Assembly: GCA_947503925.1 (NCBI GenBank)
Contig: CANNFQ010000009.1
Location: 62,001 to 126,000 of the forward strand
Source: an uncultured Paracoccaceae bacterium
GTDB taxonomy: Bacteria; Pseudomonadota; Alphaproteobacteria; Rhodobacterales; Rhodobacteraceae
Length of the DNA: 64,000 bases
Direction of reading: 5' to 3'
Below are positions 44,703 through 55,617 of the stretch, piece by piece (within the stretch, counting starts at the first letter, position 1; each line of letters opens with the position of its first letter). A program made the position numbers and the translations under genes. A model generated the notes under the pieces. The model was not told the origin of the DNA. It saw only the letters and a list, made by a program, of their open reading frames with translations, and searched no databases.

Positions 44703-45536
44703 TTACTCGAGCCAGTCCTTGAACCGCTCTTTCTGATCGACCAGGAAGGCGCTTGGCTGGATCCCCCATATTGCCTCAAGCTCGATCAGACGCCCCGATT
44801 GCAGCCAGTTATACTGCATGCCAGACATGAATCGCCCAAAGACACAGGCTTGTTCGTCCAGCGGCACAGCAAGCGCCCAAGGGTTGTCGTCCTCTGTCGG
44901 CAACGGCATTTCGAAATCGTCCCAGTCGCCGGACTGGAGATCGACCACGATCGAACTGTCATCCGACAGAAAGCCAACGCATTTGCGATCGCGCAGCGCC
45001 TGCTTGCCTTCTGCAGCGCCGCCAAAGGCGATCAATTCGGCGCCATACGCTTCGGTCGCTTTCTTGTTATAGAAAGCGCCTTGTTTGCCGCAGACAGGTT
45101 TGCCGCGCAGATCTTCCCAGTTCGTCAGGCCCAACGCTTTGGGCGCCATGATATTTGTGCCGGATGTGTAGTAGTTCGGCAACGCGATGCCCGAAGCTTC
45201 GCGCCGGTCCTGACGGTCCGACATCGTGGCCAGGATCATGTCTATCTTACCGGTTTCCAGAAATGGGATCCGGTTGGCGCCGATGGTGGCGATCAGTTCC
45301 AGCTCAACGCCGAGCGTATCGGCGATCTCCTGGGCCATGTCGACCTCCATGCCAACGAGGTTGCCATTCTCGTCGATAAAGCCCCAAGGCTTGTAGTCGG
45401 GCTTGACCCCGATGGTGATCTTGCCCTCGGACATGATCCTGTTCCAGGTGTCGTTCGTGCATTCGGCAAAGGCTGTTGTGACGCTGGCAAGGGTCACGGC
45501 AAGCGCCGTGGTGGACGCGAATAGAGATTTCATCAT
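44703..45536 (-). CDS. Amino acid ABC transporter periplasmic binding protein
   Basis: The 277-residue family 3 solute-binding protein has a signal peptide (TTALAVTLASVTTAFA). Characteristic stretches follow: KITIGVKPDYKPWGFIDENGNLVGMEVDMAQEIADTLGVELELI and the second-lobe DLRGKPVCGKQGAFYNK. AGGAGGAACTC precedes the ATG. It is the first ABC gene after soxG. The ligand is unknown, but an amino acid or N-methylated amino acid is plausible from context. Confidence 0.9.
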   Translation of the reverse strand: MMKSLFASTTALAVTLASVTTAFAECTNDTWNRIMSEGKITIGVKPDYKPWGFIDENGNLVGMEVDMAQEIADTLGVELELIATIGANRIPFLETGKIDMILATMSDRQDRREASGIALPNYYTSGTNIMAPKALGLTNWEDLRGKPVCGKQGAFYNKKATEAYGAELIAFGGAAEGKQALRDRKCVGFLSDDSSIVVDLQSGDWDDFEMPLPTEDDNPWALAVPLDEQACVFGRFMSGMQYNWLQSGRLIELEAIWGIQPSAFLVDQKERFKDWLE

Positions 45537-45611
45537 TTGAGTTCCTCCTGTTGGTTCTTTCTCAGTTGTGATTTGGATGCGTGCCGGGAATGGTACGGAT
45601 TTCGGGAAGGG

Positions 45612-46205
45612 TCATGCTTCTATTCCCCCGGCGTGAAATCCGCTGCTAAGCGCGTTGTCGCGCAAGTAATCGTAAGTCGAGGCGGCCCAGGTAACGGGCA
45701 CTAGCAGGTCGAAATGATCGGCCGCCACACGGTGGATCAGCACAGCGACATGATGGATGCCCGTTTGGGCAAAGCATCCGGGCGGAAAGGCATGCGGGTG
45801 GAAATCGAGTGTCGCGACCCGCGACAGCACGCCTTCTGCCGCAGGCCCCGTGAGCGTGAAGCGGCTGCGAGAATGGCTGAGATCAAGTACCGTGCCGATG
45901 CTGCGGTCGACTTCGGCCAGCGCCGCGATCAGCATATCCCGGTTGGAGTGCCGGATCAGGATGCGGTCTGGAGCGGTGCGGTAGGCGGTGCAGTCCTTGC
46001 CTGCTTGCGCGGTTCGGAAATCGCCCACGCCCGCAAGCCCCAACCGTTCCAGAGCGGGCGCGGCGGCGGCCTCAAAATCCGCCCATCCGGCGATTTGCCC
46101 AAGCGCCGCAATGCGTTTTTCGCTGAGGGTCACGCCCGTTTCTTCGGGGGTGGGAGCAACCTGCGGTGCCAGCCGGCTGGCAAGGGCGCTGCGAAGTTCA
46201 ACCAT
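45612..46205 (-). CDS. soxG: Sarcosine oxidase gamma-subunit-like protein
   Basis: The 197-residue protein resembles the gamma subunit of heterotetrameric sarcosine oxidase: VLDLSHSRSRFTLTGPAAEGVLSR, DFHPHAFPPGCFAQTGIHHVAVLIHR and the C-terminal TWAASTYDYL. Gamma does not carry flavin itself and works only with alpha, beta and delta. Beta and delta are missing here and alpha is truncated, so its partner must be encoded elsewhere or it is a relic. It overlaps the alpha fragment by 8 nt. Confidence 0.82.
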   Translation of the reverse strand: MVELRSALASRLAPQVAPTPEETGVTLSEKRIAALGQIAGWADFEAAAAPALERLGLAGVGDFRTAQAGKDCTAYRTAPDRILIRHSNRDMLIAALAEVDRSIGTVLDLSHSRSRFTLTGPAAEGVLSRVATLDFHPHAFPPGCFAQTGIHHVAVLIHRVAADHFDLLVPVTWAASTYDYLRDNALSSGFHAGGIEA

Positions 46206-47538
46206 TCTGGCGCCCTCCCTCTGGATCGTAGAAATGCGGCGATACGACGGTCACTCTGTCGGTGCGATCGCCCAGGAAATTCGCCGCGCGGATGACCTCG
46301 CCATGCCGCGCCGGACCGTTGCTCAGGAAACCGAGCGCGATGTTCTTGCCAAGCGCGGGGGAATAGGTGGTGGACGAAATCCAGCCTTCGCCATGCCCCC
46401 TGGTCTCGCCCTCAGCGGGGAACAGGATCGACCCGCCTTTCAGGCCGTCGTTGGCCTCGCTTACCAGCCCCACGAGGCTGGGACGCGCCGGGTCGGTCAG
46501 CCCCTCACGCCGCATGGTGACCGAGCCGATATAGGGTTTTTTCGACGAGGCCATACCCGCCAGCCCCAGATCGCCCAGCGTGGTACGCCCGTCGAGTTCC
46601 GGCCCGGCGACATGGCCCTTTTCGATCCTGAGTGCGCCCATCGCCTCGGTGCCATACGGCACGACGCCAAACTCGACCCCGGGCTCGATCAGGTGTTGCC
46701 AGATGCCGTGACCATAGCCCGAGGGGATATATAGCTCGTAAGCCAGTTCGCCGGAAAAACTCATTCTGTGGATGCGCAGTGGAACGCCCGCAATCGTGGC
46801 CTGGGTCCAGTGGTTGTTGGGCAGAGCCTTGGCGCTCAGGTCACAGCCCTCGACCACTTTCGACAGCAGCGCGCGTGCCTGTGGTCCGGCTACGGCAATG
46901 GCCGCCCAATTGTCGGTTTCCGAGGTGACATGCACCTTCAAATCGTGCCACGAGGTCTGCAGCAGCAGCTCGGCAAAGGCCAGCACTTTGGCGGCATTGG
47001 CGGTGGTGGTGGACATGAAATAGTCATGCTCGCCCAGCCGCGCTGTGGCGCCGTCATCCATGATGATCCCGTCCTCGCGCAGCATCACGCCATAGCGCAG
47101 CCGGCCCATGGCCAGCGTCTTCCAGCCATTCACGTAAATGAGGTTTAGGAATTCCGCTGCGTCCGGCCCTTGAACCGCGATCTTGCCCAGTGTTGAGACA
47201 TCGACCATCCCCACGCCTGCCCGCACATGGGCGGCCTCTCGGATATAGGCGGCGCGCACATCCTCGTCTCCTCTCGGATAATACCAGGGCCGCATCCAGA
47301 GCCCGGCTTCGGTCAGTTCTGCGCCGTTCTCGACATGCCAGTCATGGATCGGTGAAAGCCGTGTTGGCTGATAGTGATGTCCGCCGGTGTGTCCGACAAG
47401 CGCGCCGATGGCGACCGGGGTGAAGGGGGGGCGGAACGTGGTGGTGCCGGTCTCGGGGATCGTTGCCCCGCGCAGTTCCGCCATCCGCGCGATGGCGTTC
47501 ACATTGCCCAGCTTGCCCTGATCAGTGGCCATGCCGGT
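46198..47538 (-). pseudogene. soxA: Sarcosine oxidase alpha subunit, 5'-truncated (C-terminal half)
   Basis: About 445 residues match the C-terminal half of SoxA. The homology starts at TGMATDQGKLGNVNAIARMAE, followed by the linker TTTFRPPFTPVAIG and then the folate-binding aminomethyltransferase-like domain (GVGMVDVSTLGKIAVQGPDAAEFLN, FSGELAYELYIPSGYG). The normal protein is about 1000 residues; the N-terminal NAD/FAD half and ring-forming parts are absent. The frame extends to an ATG at 47586, but that stretch is the antisense of the neighbouring dctM fragment. The break is near 47,540. Confidence 0.85.
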
Positions 47539-47544
47539 GGGCGG

Positions 47545-48055
47545 GCTTAGATGGGAGGGTCTGAAAGGCGCTTTAATGGCCACCATGCGAACTATGGGCT
47601 ATCTTGGTTTGCTTTTGTCGGCGGGCACGCTGTTTGGTTTCGTTCTGACCTATCACCGGGTTCCCCAGCAATTTACCGAAGCATTTCTGACGCTGGAGCT
47701 TGCCCCTTACATGGTGTTGGCGATGGTGATTGCCTTTTACCTGATCGTGGGAATGTTTCTAGAGCCGGTTTCGATCACCTTCATCACGCTGCCCACGCTA
47801 TTCCCGCTGATCAATTCGGTGGGTTATGATTTGATCTGGTTCGGCATCATCTACACGATCACCATGGAGATCGCGGTGTTGACGCCCCCTGTGGGGTTAA
47901 ACTTATACGTGATACAAGGGCTGGCTCCGAAAGACGTTGACCTGAAGGATGTCATCCTAGGTTCGCTACCCTTCATTGCGGCGCTAGTGACCCTGATCGT
48001 TCTGCTCCTGGCTCTTCCCGATATGGCGCTTTTCCTGCCAAGCCTGTCGTACTGA
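47545..48055 (+). pseudogene. dctM: TRAP transporter large permease (DctM), 3' fragment
   Basis: About 168 residues match the last third of a DctM-type permease: helices around YLGLLLSAGTLFGF and MVLAMVIAFYLIVGMFLEPVS, the family stretch MEIAVLTPPVGLNLYVIQGLA, and a terminal helix. A full protein has about 430 residues, and neither dctP nor dctQ is present. The homology starts within about 10 nt of the soxA break on the opposite strand. It leads the hydrolase and lyase genes and overlaps no other complete gene. Confidence 0.85.
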
Positions 48056-48063
48056 GGAGCAGG

Positions 48064-48816
48064 ATGCTTAATTATCAACGTCACGGCTCTGGTCCGGCCC
48101 TTGTCACGCAACATGGCTTCCTGGGTGGTGGCGGCTATTTCGCGCCCCAGATGGCTGCGCTTGGCCATGCGTTTGATGTAATTGCCCCCGATCTGCCAGG
48201 ATACGCGGGTAGCGCCGAGTTGCCTGCCGTCAACTCGATCAAGGCGCTGTCAGATGCCCTTGTCGAGTTGCTAGATGATCTTAGAAATGAGCGTTTCAGC
48301 CTGCTGGGGCATTCGATGGGTGGTATGGTGGCATTGCAGACGGCACTTGACCACCCCGATCGTGTCGAAAAGCTCGTGCTTTATGCCACCAACAGTTCCG
48401 GCAACCTGCCGGGCCGTTTCGAGACTTTCGATGAAACCGCCGAGAAAATCCGCCGCGACGGGGTTGCACCCGTCGCGGAATTTGTCACTGCCACATGGTT
48501 CGATGATCGGGACGCTGCTCCAATGTACCCATATTGCCTCAATGCAGGCAAAGGGGCGAGCGTCGAAGCTGTATTGGGGTCGCTTGAAGCATTCAAAACC
48601 TGGACTGTCGAAGACCGGCTGAGAGAGCTGCAAATGCCGGTTTTGATCATCTGCGGCGACCGGGATCGCTCCTACTCGCTGGACGGTCTGATCCGCATGG
48701 CCTCGGCAATTCCGCAGGCCGAGCTTTGCTTGCTGCCCGGCGGCTTTCATTGCGTGCATCTTGAACAATCGGACCTGTTCAACGCGGCGCTTCTCAAATT
48801 CTTGACCACCCGCTGA
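48064..48816 (+). CDS. Alpha/beta-fold hydrolase
   Basis: The 250-residue protein has the oxyanion strand [11 protein letters not shown], the nucleophile elbow GHSMGG, the acid in CGDRDRS and the histidine in GGFHCVHLE, so the catalytic triad is complete. It resembles carboxylester or enol-lactone hydrolases; the substrate is unknown. It starts 8 nt after the dctM stop, with GAGGAGCAGG as ribosome-binding site, and precedes the cysteate-lyase-like gene. Confidence 0.88.
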   Translation: MLNYQRHGSGPALVTQHGFLGGGGYFAPQMAALGHAFDVIAPDLPGYAGSAELPAVNSIKALSDALVELLDDLRNERFSLLGHSMGGMVALQTALDHPDRVEKLVLYATNSSGNLPGRFETFDETAEKIRRDGVAPVAEFVTATWFDDRDAAPMYPYCLNAGKGASVEAVLGSLEAFKTWTVEDRLRELQMPVLIICGDRDRSYSLDGLIRMASAIPQAELCLLPGGFHCVHLEQSDLFNAALLKFLTTR

Positions 48817-48853
48817 CCGGCATTCCGGCAATCACCAAACAAAGGTTCCTATC

Positions 48854-49873
48854 ATGCATCTCGCTCGCTTTCCGCGCCGTTTCATCGCCCATCTGCCTAC
48901 CCCGCTGGAGCGGCTTGATCGCCTGACCGCCGAACTGGGCGGGCCGGAGATTTGGATCAAACGTGACGATTGCACAGGGCTGTCCACCGGCGGCAACAAG
49001 ACCCGCAAGCTGGAATTTCTGATGGCCGAAGCGGAACTGGAGGGTGCCGAGATCGTCATGACCCAGGGAGCGACCCAGTCAAACCATGCCCGCCAAACCG
49101 CGGCCTTTGCGGCCAAGCTGGGTATGAAATGCCATATCATCCTGGAAGACCGTACCGGCTCGAACGATCCGAACTACAATAACAACGGCAACGTCCTTCT
49201 GGATCACCTGCACGGGGCTACCACCGAGAAACGCCCCGGCGGCGGGGACATGAACGCGGTGATGGAAGAAGTTGCCAACGAAAGGCGCGCCGACGGCAAA
49301 AAAGTCTATACCATTCCCGGTGGCGGATCGAATCCGACCGGCGCGCTTGGCTATGTAAACTGCGCTTTTGAATTGCTGGCTCAGGCCAATGAGCGCGGGC
49401 TGAAGATCGACCACATTGTCCACGCCACAGGCAGCGCCGGTACGCAGGCCGGGTTAATCACCGGGCTGAAGGCGATGAACGCGCAGATCCCGCTCCTAGG
49501 CATCGGTGTGCGGGCTCCGAAGCCAATACAAGAAGAGAATGTCTTCAACCTTGCCTGCGCGACGGCTGAGAAACTGGGCTGTCCTGGCATCGTTGCGCGT
49601 GAAGACGTGGTCGCCAATACCGATTACGTGGGCGCGGGCTATGGTATCCCCACCGAAAGCGGGCTGGAGGCGATCCGCGTGTTTGCCGAATTGGAAAGCA
49701 TCTTGCTGGATCCGGTCTATTCCGCCAAGGGTGCCGCCGGCTTCATCGACCTGGTCCGCAAGGGTCATTTCAAGAAAGGCGAACGGGTTGTCTTCCTGCA
49801 TACCGGTGGGTCGGTGGCATTGTTCGGCTATGACGGTGCCTTTGACTTCACGGACCGTTGGGTTGGAAAGTAA
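48854..49873 (+). CDS. cuyA: L-cysteate sulfo-lyase / D-cysteine desulfhydrase family PLP enzyme
   Basis: The 339-residue PLP protein of the ACC-deaminase group has the PLP lysine in [10 protein letters not shown] and the conserved [29 protein letters not shown] and FLHTGGS. Its start ([23 protein letters not shown]) is like CuyA of marine roseobacters, which releases sulfite and ammonia from L-cysteate. D-cysteine desulfhydrase is the main alternative, and the two cannot be separated by eye. No sulfite exporter or dehydrogenase gene is adjacent. Confidence 0.82.
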   Translation: MHLARFPRRFIAHLPTPLERLDRLTAELGGPEIWIKRDDCTGLSTGGNKTRKLEFLMAEAELEGAEIVMTQGATQSNHARQTAAFAAKLGMKCHIILEDRTGSNDPNYNNNGNVLLDHLHGATTEKRPGGGDMNAVMEEVANERRADGKKVYTIPGGGSNPTGALGYVNCAFELLAQANERGLKIDHIVHATGSAGTQAGLITGLKAMNAQIPLLGIGVRAPKPIQEENVFNLACATAEKLGCPGIVAREDVVANTDYVGAGYGIPTESGLEAIRVFAELESILLDPVYSAKGAAGFIDLVRKGHFKKGERVVFLHTGGSVALFGYDGAFDFTDRWVGK

Positions 49874-49874
49874 G

Positions 49875-50400
49875 ATGGCTTACCCCCCGATCAGCAAAAA
49901 CATTACCCAGCAGCTTTTGTCTTTTTGGTTCAATCGAACAGGGAAAGCCCAACGAAATAGCGTGCATTGGCATGTTGGCCCGGCCGCACCTGTGGAAGCA
50001 TTTTTCGTTATAGCAAAAATCTGGAACTTCCGCTTCTCACCCGCCAGCCCATTACGTATCGAATGAAGTGCCTGGGATATGCCTCTCAAACCGGTCATAA
50101 ATGGCCGCTCTGACGAATTCGGCTGCAACGCGACGATGACTACGTTGCACTTGCAAGCGGATGCTGCGTTGGCGAAGGCCTAAATTTGAGCGGCAGCAAT
50201 GTCCCGTCAATACCAGTTTATCCGGTGCGCAGCGAACGGCTGGAAATCCCAGACCGGCCAATCGTGCCTCACGCAGAGAACGGCTGGTGAGAGCCCATAA
50301 AAGAAGTGTCAAATTCTTGCTGCACGCGCTCGCAACAGAAAATTAGCTACGACTGTTTCATTTTCAGCGCCGCTGCGCGGCGTGGTAACCAGCCGTACAC
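49875..50400. other. Intergenic region with a doubtful short ORF
   Basis: An ATG right after cuyA opens a 63-codon frame (MAYPPISKNITQQLLSFW start, to 50066) that matches nothing known and may be the stump of a lost gene. The stretch from about 50.10 to 50.30 kb looks like the intergenic sequence common in Rhodobacterales rather than a gene. No terminator is evident. The decayed enolase 3' end lies at its right edge. Confidence 0.4.
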
Positions 50401-52234
<1,834 letters not shown>

Positions 52235-52245
52235 GATGTGAGCCT

Positions 52246-53379
52246 TCAGCTTTGTTTGAGAAAAATGGCGAGGTCCATCACATTCGTGCCGGTTGGCCCG
52301 GTGATTATCTGATTGCCTGTGCGGGCGAGAAAAGAGGCAGAATCAGCGCTACGTAGCGCATCTTCCGCGCCAGGTTCCGAAGAAAAGCTGTCTCCATCCA
52401 AGAACGCTCCAGCCGCATTCGTCGGACCATCGGTGCCGTCCGTCCCTGCGACGAGGCCGGTTAAATCTGTTCGGTTTCGCACGTGCCTTGCGATTTCCAG
52501 CGCAAGGGCTTGGTTGCGACCGCCTTTGCCAGGGTTTTTGGGAAGAACAACCGTGGTCTCTCCGCCATAGACATACAAGCCGTCTGGGCCTACGGTGATC
52601 TCATTCGCGATCCGGGCAGCTATTTCGTTCACATCCGCATACATGCTCTCTTGATTGGAGATGATCTTGATCCCAATCGATTGTGCGCGTCGCACGACGG
52701 CCTCCCGCGCAACAGCGTTTGAGGCGACAACGCTGCAGTTGTAACCAATATCCGACCCCTCGGGCGCCGCGCCAACGCCGGAACCGATAATCGAAATGCT
52801 GTCTCCGGCCACATCCGAAATGGCAAGAACATCGACTTGTTGGCCCTTGAACGAAGCCAACAACCTACCTCCCTTGATTGCAGAGATGGCCTGCCGACGC
52901 TTGTTAATTTCTCCGATATCCGCACCTTCGGCCAGAGCTGCTTTCGTCAGAGCCACAAGATCAGCACTGCTGACATCTGGTTTGAGATGCTCGACAAGCG
53001 ACGATGCACCTGCAGAAACAAGCATCATCAAATGACTGCCAGTCGGGCATCCGGCCACAAAGTCTAGCAGCCTTGTACCCGCTTTCAACGACGACTGATC
53101 CGGTATCGGGTGGCTGGTTTCAATTGCCTCGACGTTGCTGCCGAACTCCGCGTTGCCCAGATGGTCGGTCTTGGTGACAAGATAGGCGGGTATCTTGATG
53201 CGCCAGTCGTCTGGCAGGCCCCTGAACATAGCGGTGGCGGCTTTTCCGACGGCAACAATATGCGTCGGACATTGTGCGTCGTGACGCGACACCCATTTGC
53301 GTACGCTGATGTCCCCCTTCACAGAAGAAACGGCAGCGAGGAAAAGGTTCAGAAGCGTTTTTCTTTGGGCAATGGTCAT
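52246..53379 (-). CDS. Glycerate kinase (MOFRL family, glycerate 2-kinase type)
   Basis: The 377-residue protein is of the GckA/TtuD MOFRL family that phosphorylates D-glycerate, usually at C2: N-terminal VAVGKAATAM, the LVSAGASSLVE loop, the kinase-core stretch INKRRQAISAIKGGRLL, GGETTVVL, and the MOFRL motif with GTDGTDGPTNAAGAFLDGDS. The product 2-phosphoglycerate is the substrate of enolase, and pyk lies next downstream. The ATG overlaps the M20 gene stop (4 nt). Confidence 0.92.
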   Translation of the reverse strand: MTIAQRKTLLNLFLAAVSSVKGDISVRKWVSRHDAQCPTHIVAVGKAATAMFRGLPDDWRIKIPAYLVTKTDHLGNAEFGSNVEAIETSHPIPDQSSLKAGTRLLDFVAGCPTGSHLMMLVSAGASSLVEHLKPDVSSADLVALTKAALAEGADIGEINKRRQAISAIKGGRLLASFKGQQVDVLAISDVAGDSISIIGSGVGAAPEGSDIGYNCSVVASNAVAREAVVRRAQSIGIKIISNQESMYADVNEIAARIANEITVGPDGLYVYGGETTVVLPKNPGKGGRNQALALEIARHVRNRTDLTGLVAGTDGTDGPTNAAGAFLDGDSFSSEPGAEDALRSADSASFLARTGNQIITGPTGTNVMDLAIFLKQS

Positions 53380-54575
53380 GTGCTAGGCAAATCCGTCGCC
53401 CAATCGGTGTTTCGCCCGCTCAAACTGGTCTCTGCCGCCTCGACCCAAAAGGCGATGCCGTATTTGATGATCTCGTCGGAAAACTCATAATTTGGATCAT
53501 GCAGATAGCGCGTGTTGCCATTCCCCAGCAAGAGATAGGTGCCGGGTCGCGCTTCCAGCATATAGGCGAAATCCTCAGTGCCCATGGTTGGCCTGATATC
53601 CCAACTGACGTTGCCGTCCCCGACGATCTTGCCGGCGATTTCGGCCGCAAAGTCTGTCTCGGCGCTGTGATTGTCTGTAACCGGATAACCGCGCTCATAA
53701 TCAACATCGCAGGTCGCTCCATATGTTTTGGCCACCAGTGTCGATATTTCTGTCAACCGCCGCTCAGCAAGATCACGCATGTCGGTGTTGAGTGTTCTGA
53801 TCGTGCCGCCGAGTTCGACAGACTCGGGAATGATGTTGAAAGCCGAACCAGCATGAAATTGCGTGACCGAAACCACAACCGAATCCAGCGGATCGCTGTT
53901 GCGTGAAGCAATAGTTTGAAGCGCTCCTACAAGCGCCGCGCCCGCAATTACCGGATCAACGGCTTTGTCGGGAACCGCCGCATGGCCACCTCTGCCGGTG
54001 ATTTTGATCGTGAACCTGTCCATCGCCGCCAGCAACGGGCCCTTTTTGACACCGAATGTGCCGACCGGCAGACCGGGGTGATTGTGGAGAGCGAAGACCT
54101 GCGAAATTTGAAAACGATCCATCAGGCCTTCGTCAATCATGACTTTGGCACCGCCTCCGCCCTCTTCGGCGGGTTGAAAGATTAGCGCCAAGCGCCCTGC
54201 AAAGTTTCGGGTCGCGGCCAGATGCTTGGCCGCCCCTAGCAGCATCGCCATATGACCGTCATGACCGCAAGCATGCATCGCACCGGGTTTTTTTGACACC
54301 CAGGGCAGATCGAGCGTTTCATGGATCGGCAAGGCATCCATATCCGCACGCAGTCCTATGGTCGGTCCAGCCCCGAGCCGCCCCTCGATCAAAGCCACGA
54401 CTCCGGTCTTGCCGAGGCCGGTCACGATTTCGTCCACGTCGAATTCCTTGAGGCGCTCAACGACATAGGCCGAAGTTTCGAAAAGATCAAAATTCAACTC
54501 TGGAATGGAATGCAGATGGCGGCGCCACTCAATCGCCTCCTCTACAAGCGCCTCGTAGTCTTTCAGATCAAGCAT
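53376..54575 (-). CDS. M20-family amidohydrolase
   Basis: The 399-residue zinc/manganese amidohydrolase is of the hippurate hydrolase/aminoacylase type: metal histidine and aspartate in GLRADMDALPI, HACGHDGHMAMLLGAAK, QPAEEGGGGAKVM and the late TMGTEDFAYM. It should cleave an N-acyl amino acid or other amide in the cytoplasm. I choose the ATG at 54575 (GGGAG upstream, 8-nt overlap with the ATPase gene); the frame is open 59 codons further but inside dppF. Position between a dipeptide-type importer and glycerate kinase points to a glycerate-containing amide. Confidence 0.9.
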   Translation of the reverse strand: MLDLKDYEALVEEAIEWRRHLHSIPELNFDLFETSAYVVERLKEFDVDEIVTGLGKTGVVALIEGRLGAGPTIGLRADMDALPIHETLDLPWVSKKPGAMHACGHDGHMAMLLGAAKHLAATRNFAGRLALIFQPAEEGGGGAKVMIDEGLMDRFQISQVFALHNHPGLPVGTFGVKKGPLLAAMDRFTIKITGRGGHAAVPDKAVDPVIAGAALVGALQTIASRNSDPLDSVVVSVTQFHAGSAFNIIPESVELGGTIRTLNTDMRDLAERRLTEISTLVAKTYGATCDVDYERGYPVTDNHSAETDFAAEIAGKIVGDGNVSWDIRPTMGTEDFAYMLEARPGTYLLLGNGNTRYLHDPNYEFSDEIIKYGIAFWVEAAETSLSGRNTDWATDLPST

Positions 54576-55617
54576 TCTGCACTCCCTTACCATGAGGCTT
54601 TCTGGTCCGGTCTGCGGGCGGTAAGCGATCTTCCTCGACCGCGTGACAGGCAACTTTCGCGCCCCCGGTATCACGAAGTGCCGGGGCCTCTTGCTTGCAG
54701 CGATCCGTGGCAAACGGGCATCGTGGATGGAACGTGCAGCCGGAGGGCGCATTGATCGGGTTGGGCACTTCGCCGCTGACCGGAACGCGCTCGACCACCT
54801 CTGTATCCATCTTCGGGATCGTCTCTAACAGCATGCGCGTATATGGGTGGCGCGGTGCGCGGAATAGGTCATCCGCATCGGCGACTTCGCAAATGCGCCC
54901 CAGATACATCACGCCGATCTTAGTTGAAATGTGATGCACGACCGCCAGATCGTGGCTGATGAACAGATATGTGAGGCCCAGCCGTTCCTGAAGTTCCTTC
55001 ATCAGATTCAGGATCTGCGCCTGAACCGACACATCAAGAGCAGAGGTCGGCTCATCACAGACCAGAAACTCGGGTTCGCTGGAAAGCGCGCGGGCGATCG
55101 AAATGCGTTGCCGCTGACCGCCGGAAAACTCATGCGGGAACTTTTCGGCGTCCTTGGGGGACAGGCCGACCTTGGTCAACAGATCTCCCACCACATCGTC
55201 CACTTCAACTCGGCTCACGCCAGGATGAAATTCACGCATTGGCTCAGCGATGATGTCACGCACCCGCCACCGCGGATTGAGGCTCGCATAGGGGTCCTGA
55301 AAAATCATCTGCCAGCGGCTGCGGAATTTGGTAAAATCCTCAGGCTTGCTGAGGTCGTGCTCCTCAAAACTGATCGACCCGGCAGTTGGGAAATCAAGCC
55401 CGACAACCAGCTTGGCCATGGTGGATTTGCCGCAGCCGGACTCCCCAACGATTGACAGGGTTTCCCCTTTAGGTATCTCCAGACTGACGCCATCAACCGC
55501 CTTCAGGTATTGCTTCTGACCACGATTGAAGAACCGTGACAAAGGCGATTTGGACACATCGAACCTGCGTTCGAGATCTTTGATTTCAATCAGCGGTGCT
55601 GCATCGTGCTTAGTCAT
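54568..55617 (-). CDS. Dipeptide/oligopeptide ABC transporter ATP-binding protein (DppF/OppF type)
   Basis: The 349-residue ATPase has Walker A GESGCGKST, signature FSGGQRQRI, Walker B FLVCDEPTSALD and the C-terminal oligopeptide-type extension with three cysteines around PSGCTFHPRCPFATDRC. I choose the ATG at 55617, with GGAGG 6 nt upstream and an 8-nt overlap with the dppD-type gene; an ATG 27 nt earlier is possible. Confidence 0.93.
   Translation of the reverse strand: MTKHDAAPLIEIKDLERRFDVSKSPLSRFFNRGQKQYLKAVDGVSLEIPKGETLSIVGESGCGKSTMAKLVVGLDFPTAGSISFEEHDLSKPEDFTKFRSRWQMIFQDPYASLNPRWRVRDIIAEPMREFHPGVSRVEVDDVVGDLLTKVGLSPKDAEKFPHEFSGGQRQRISIARALSSEPEFLVCDEPTSALDVSVQAQILNLMKELQERLGLTYLFISHDLAVVHHISTKIGVMYLGRICEVADADDLFRAPRHPYTRMLLETIPKMDTEVVERVPVSGEVPNPINAPSGCTFHPRCPFATDRCKQEAPALRDTGGAKVACHAVEEDRLPPADRTRKPHGKGVQNA

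Noticed and set aside
54576-54752. Upstream extension of the M20 amidohydrolase frame by 59 codons
   Set aside because: It lies inside the ATPase gene, reads as arginine/proline-rich shadow sequence, and the ATG at 54575 has a good ribosome-binding site.
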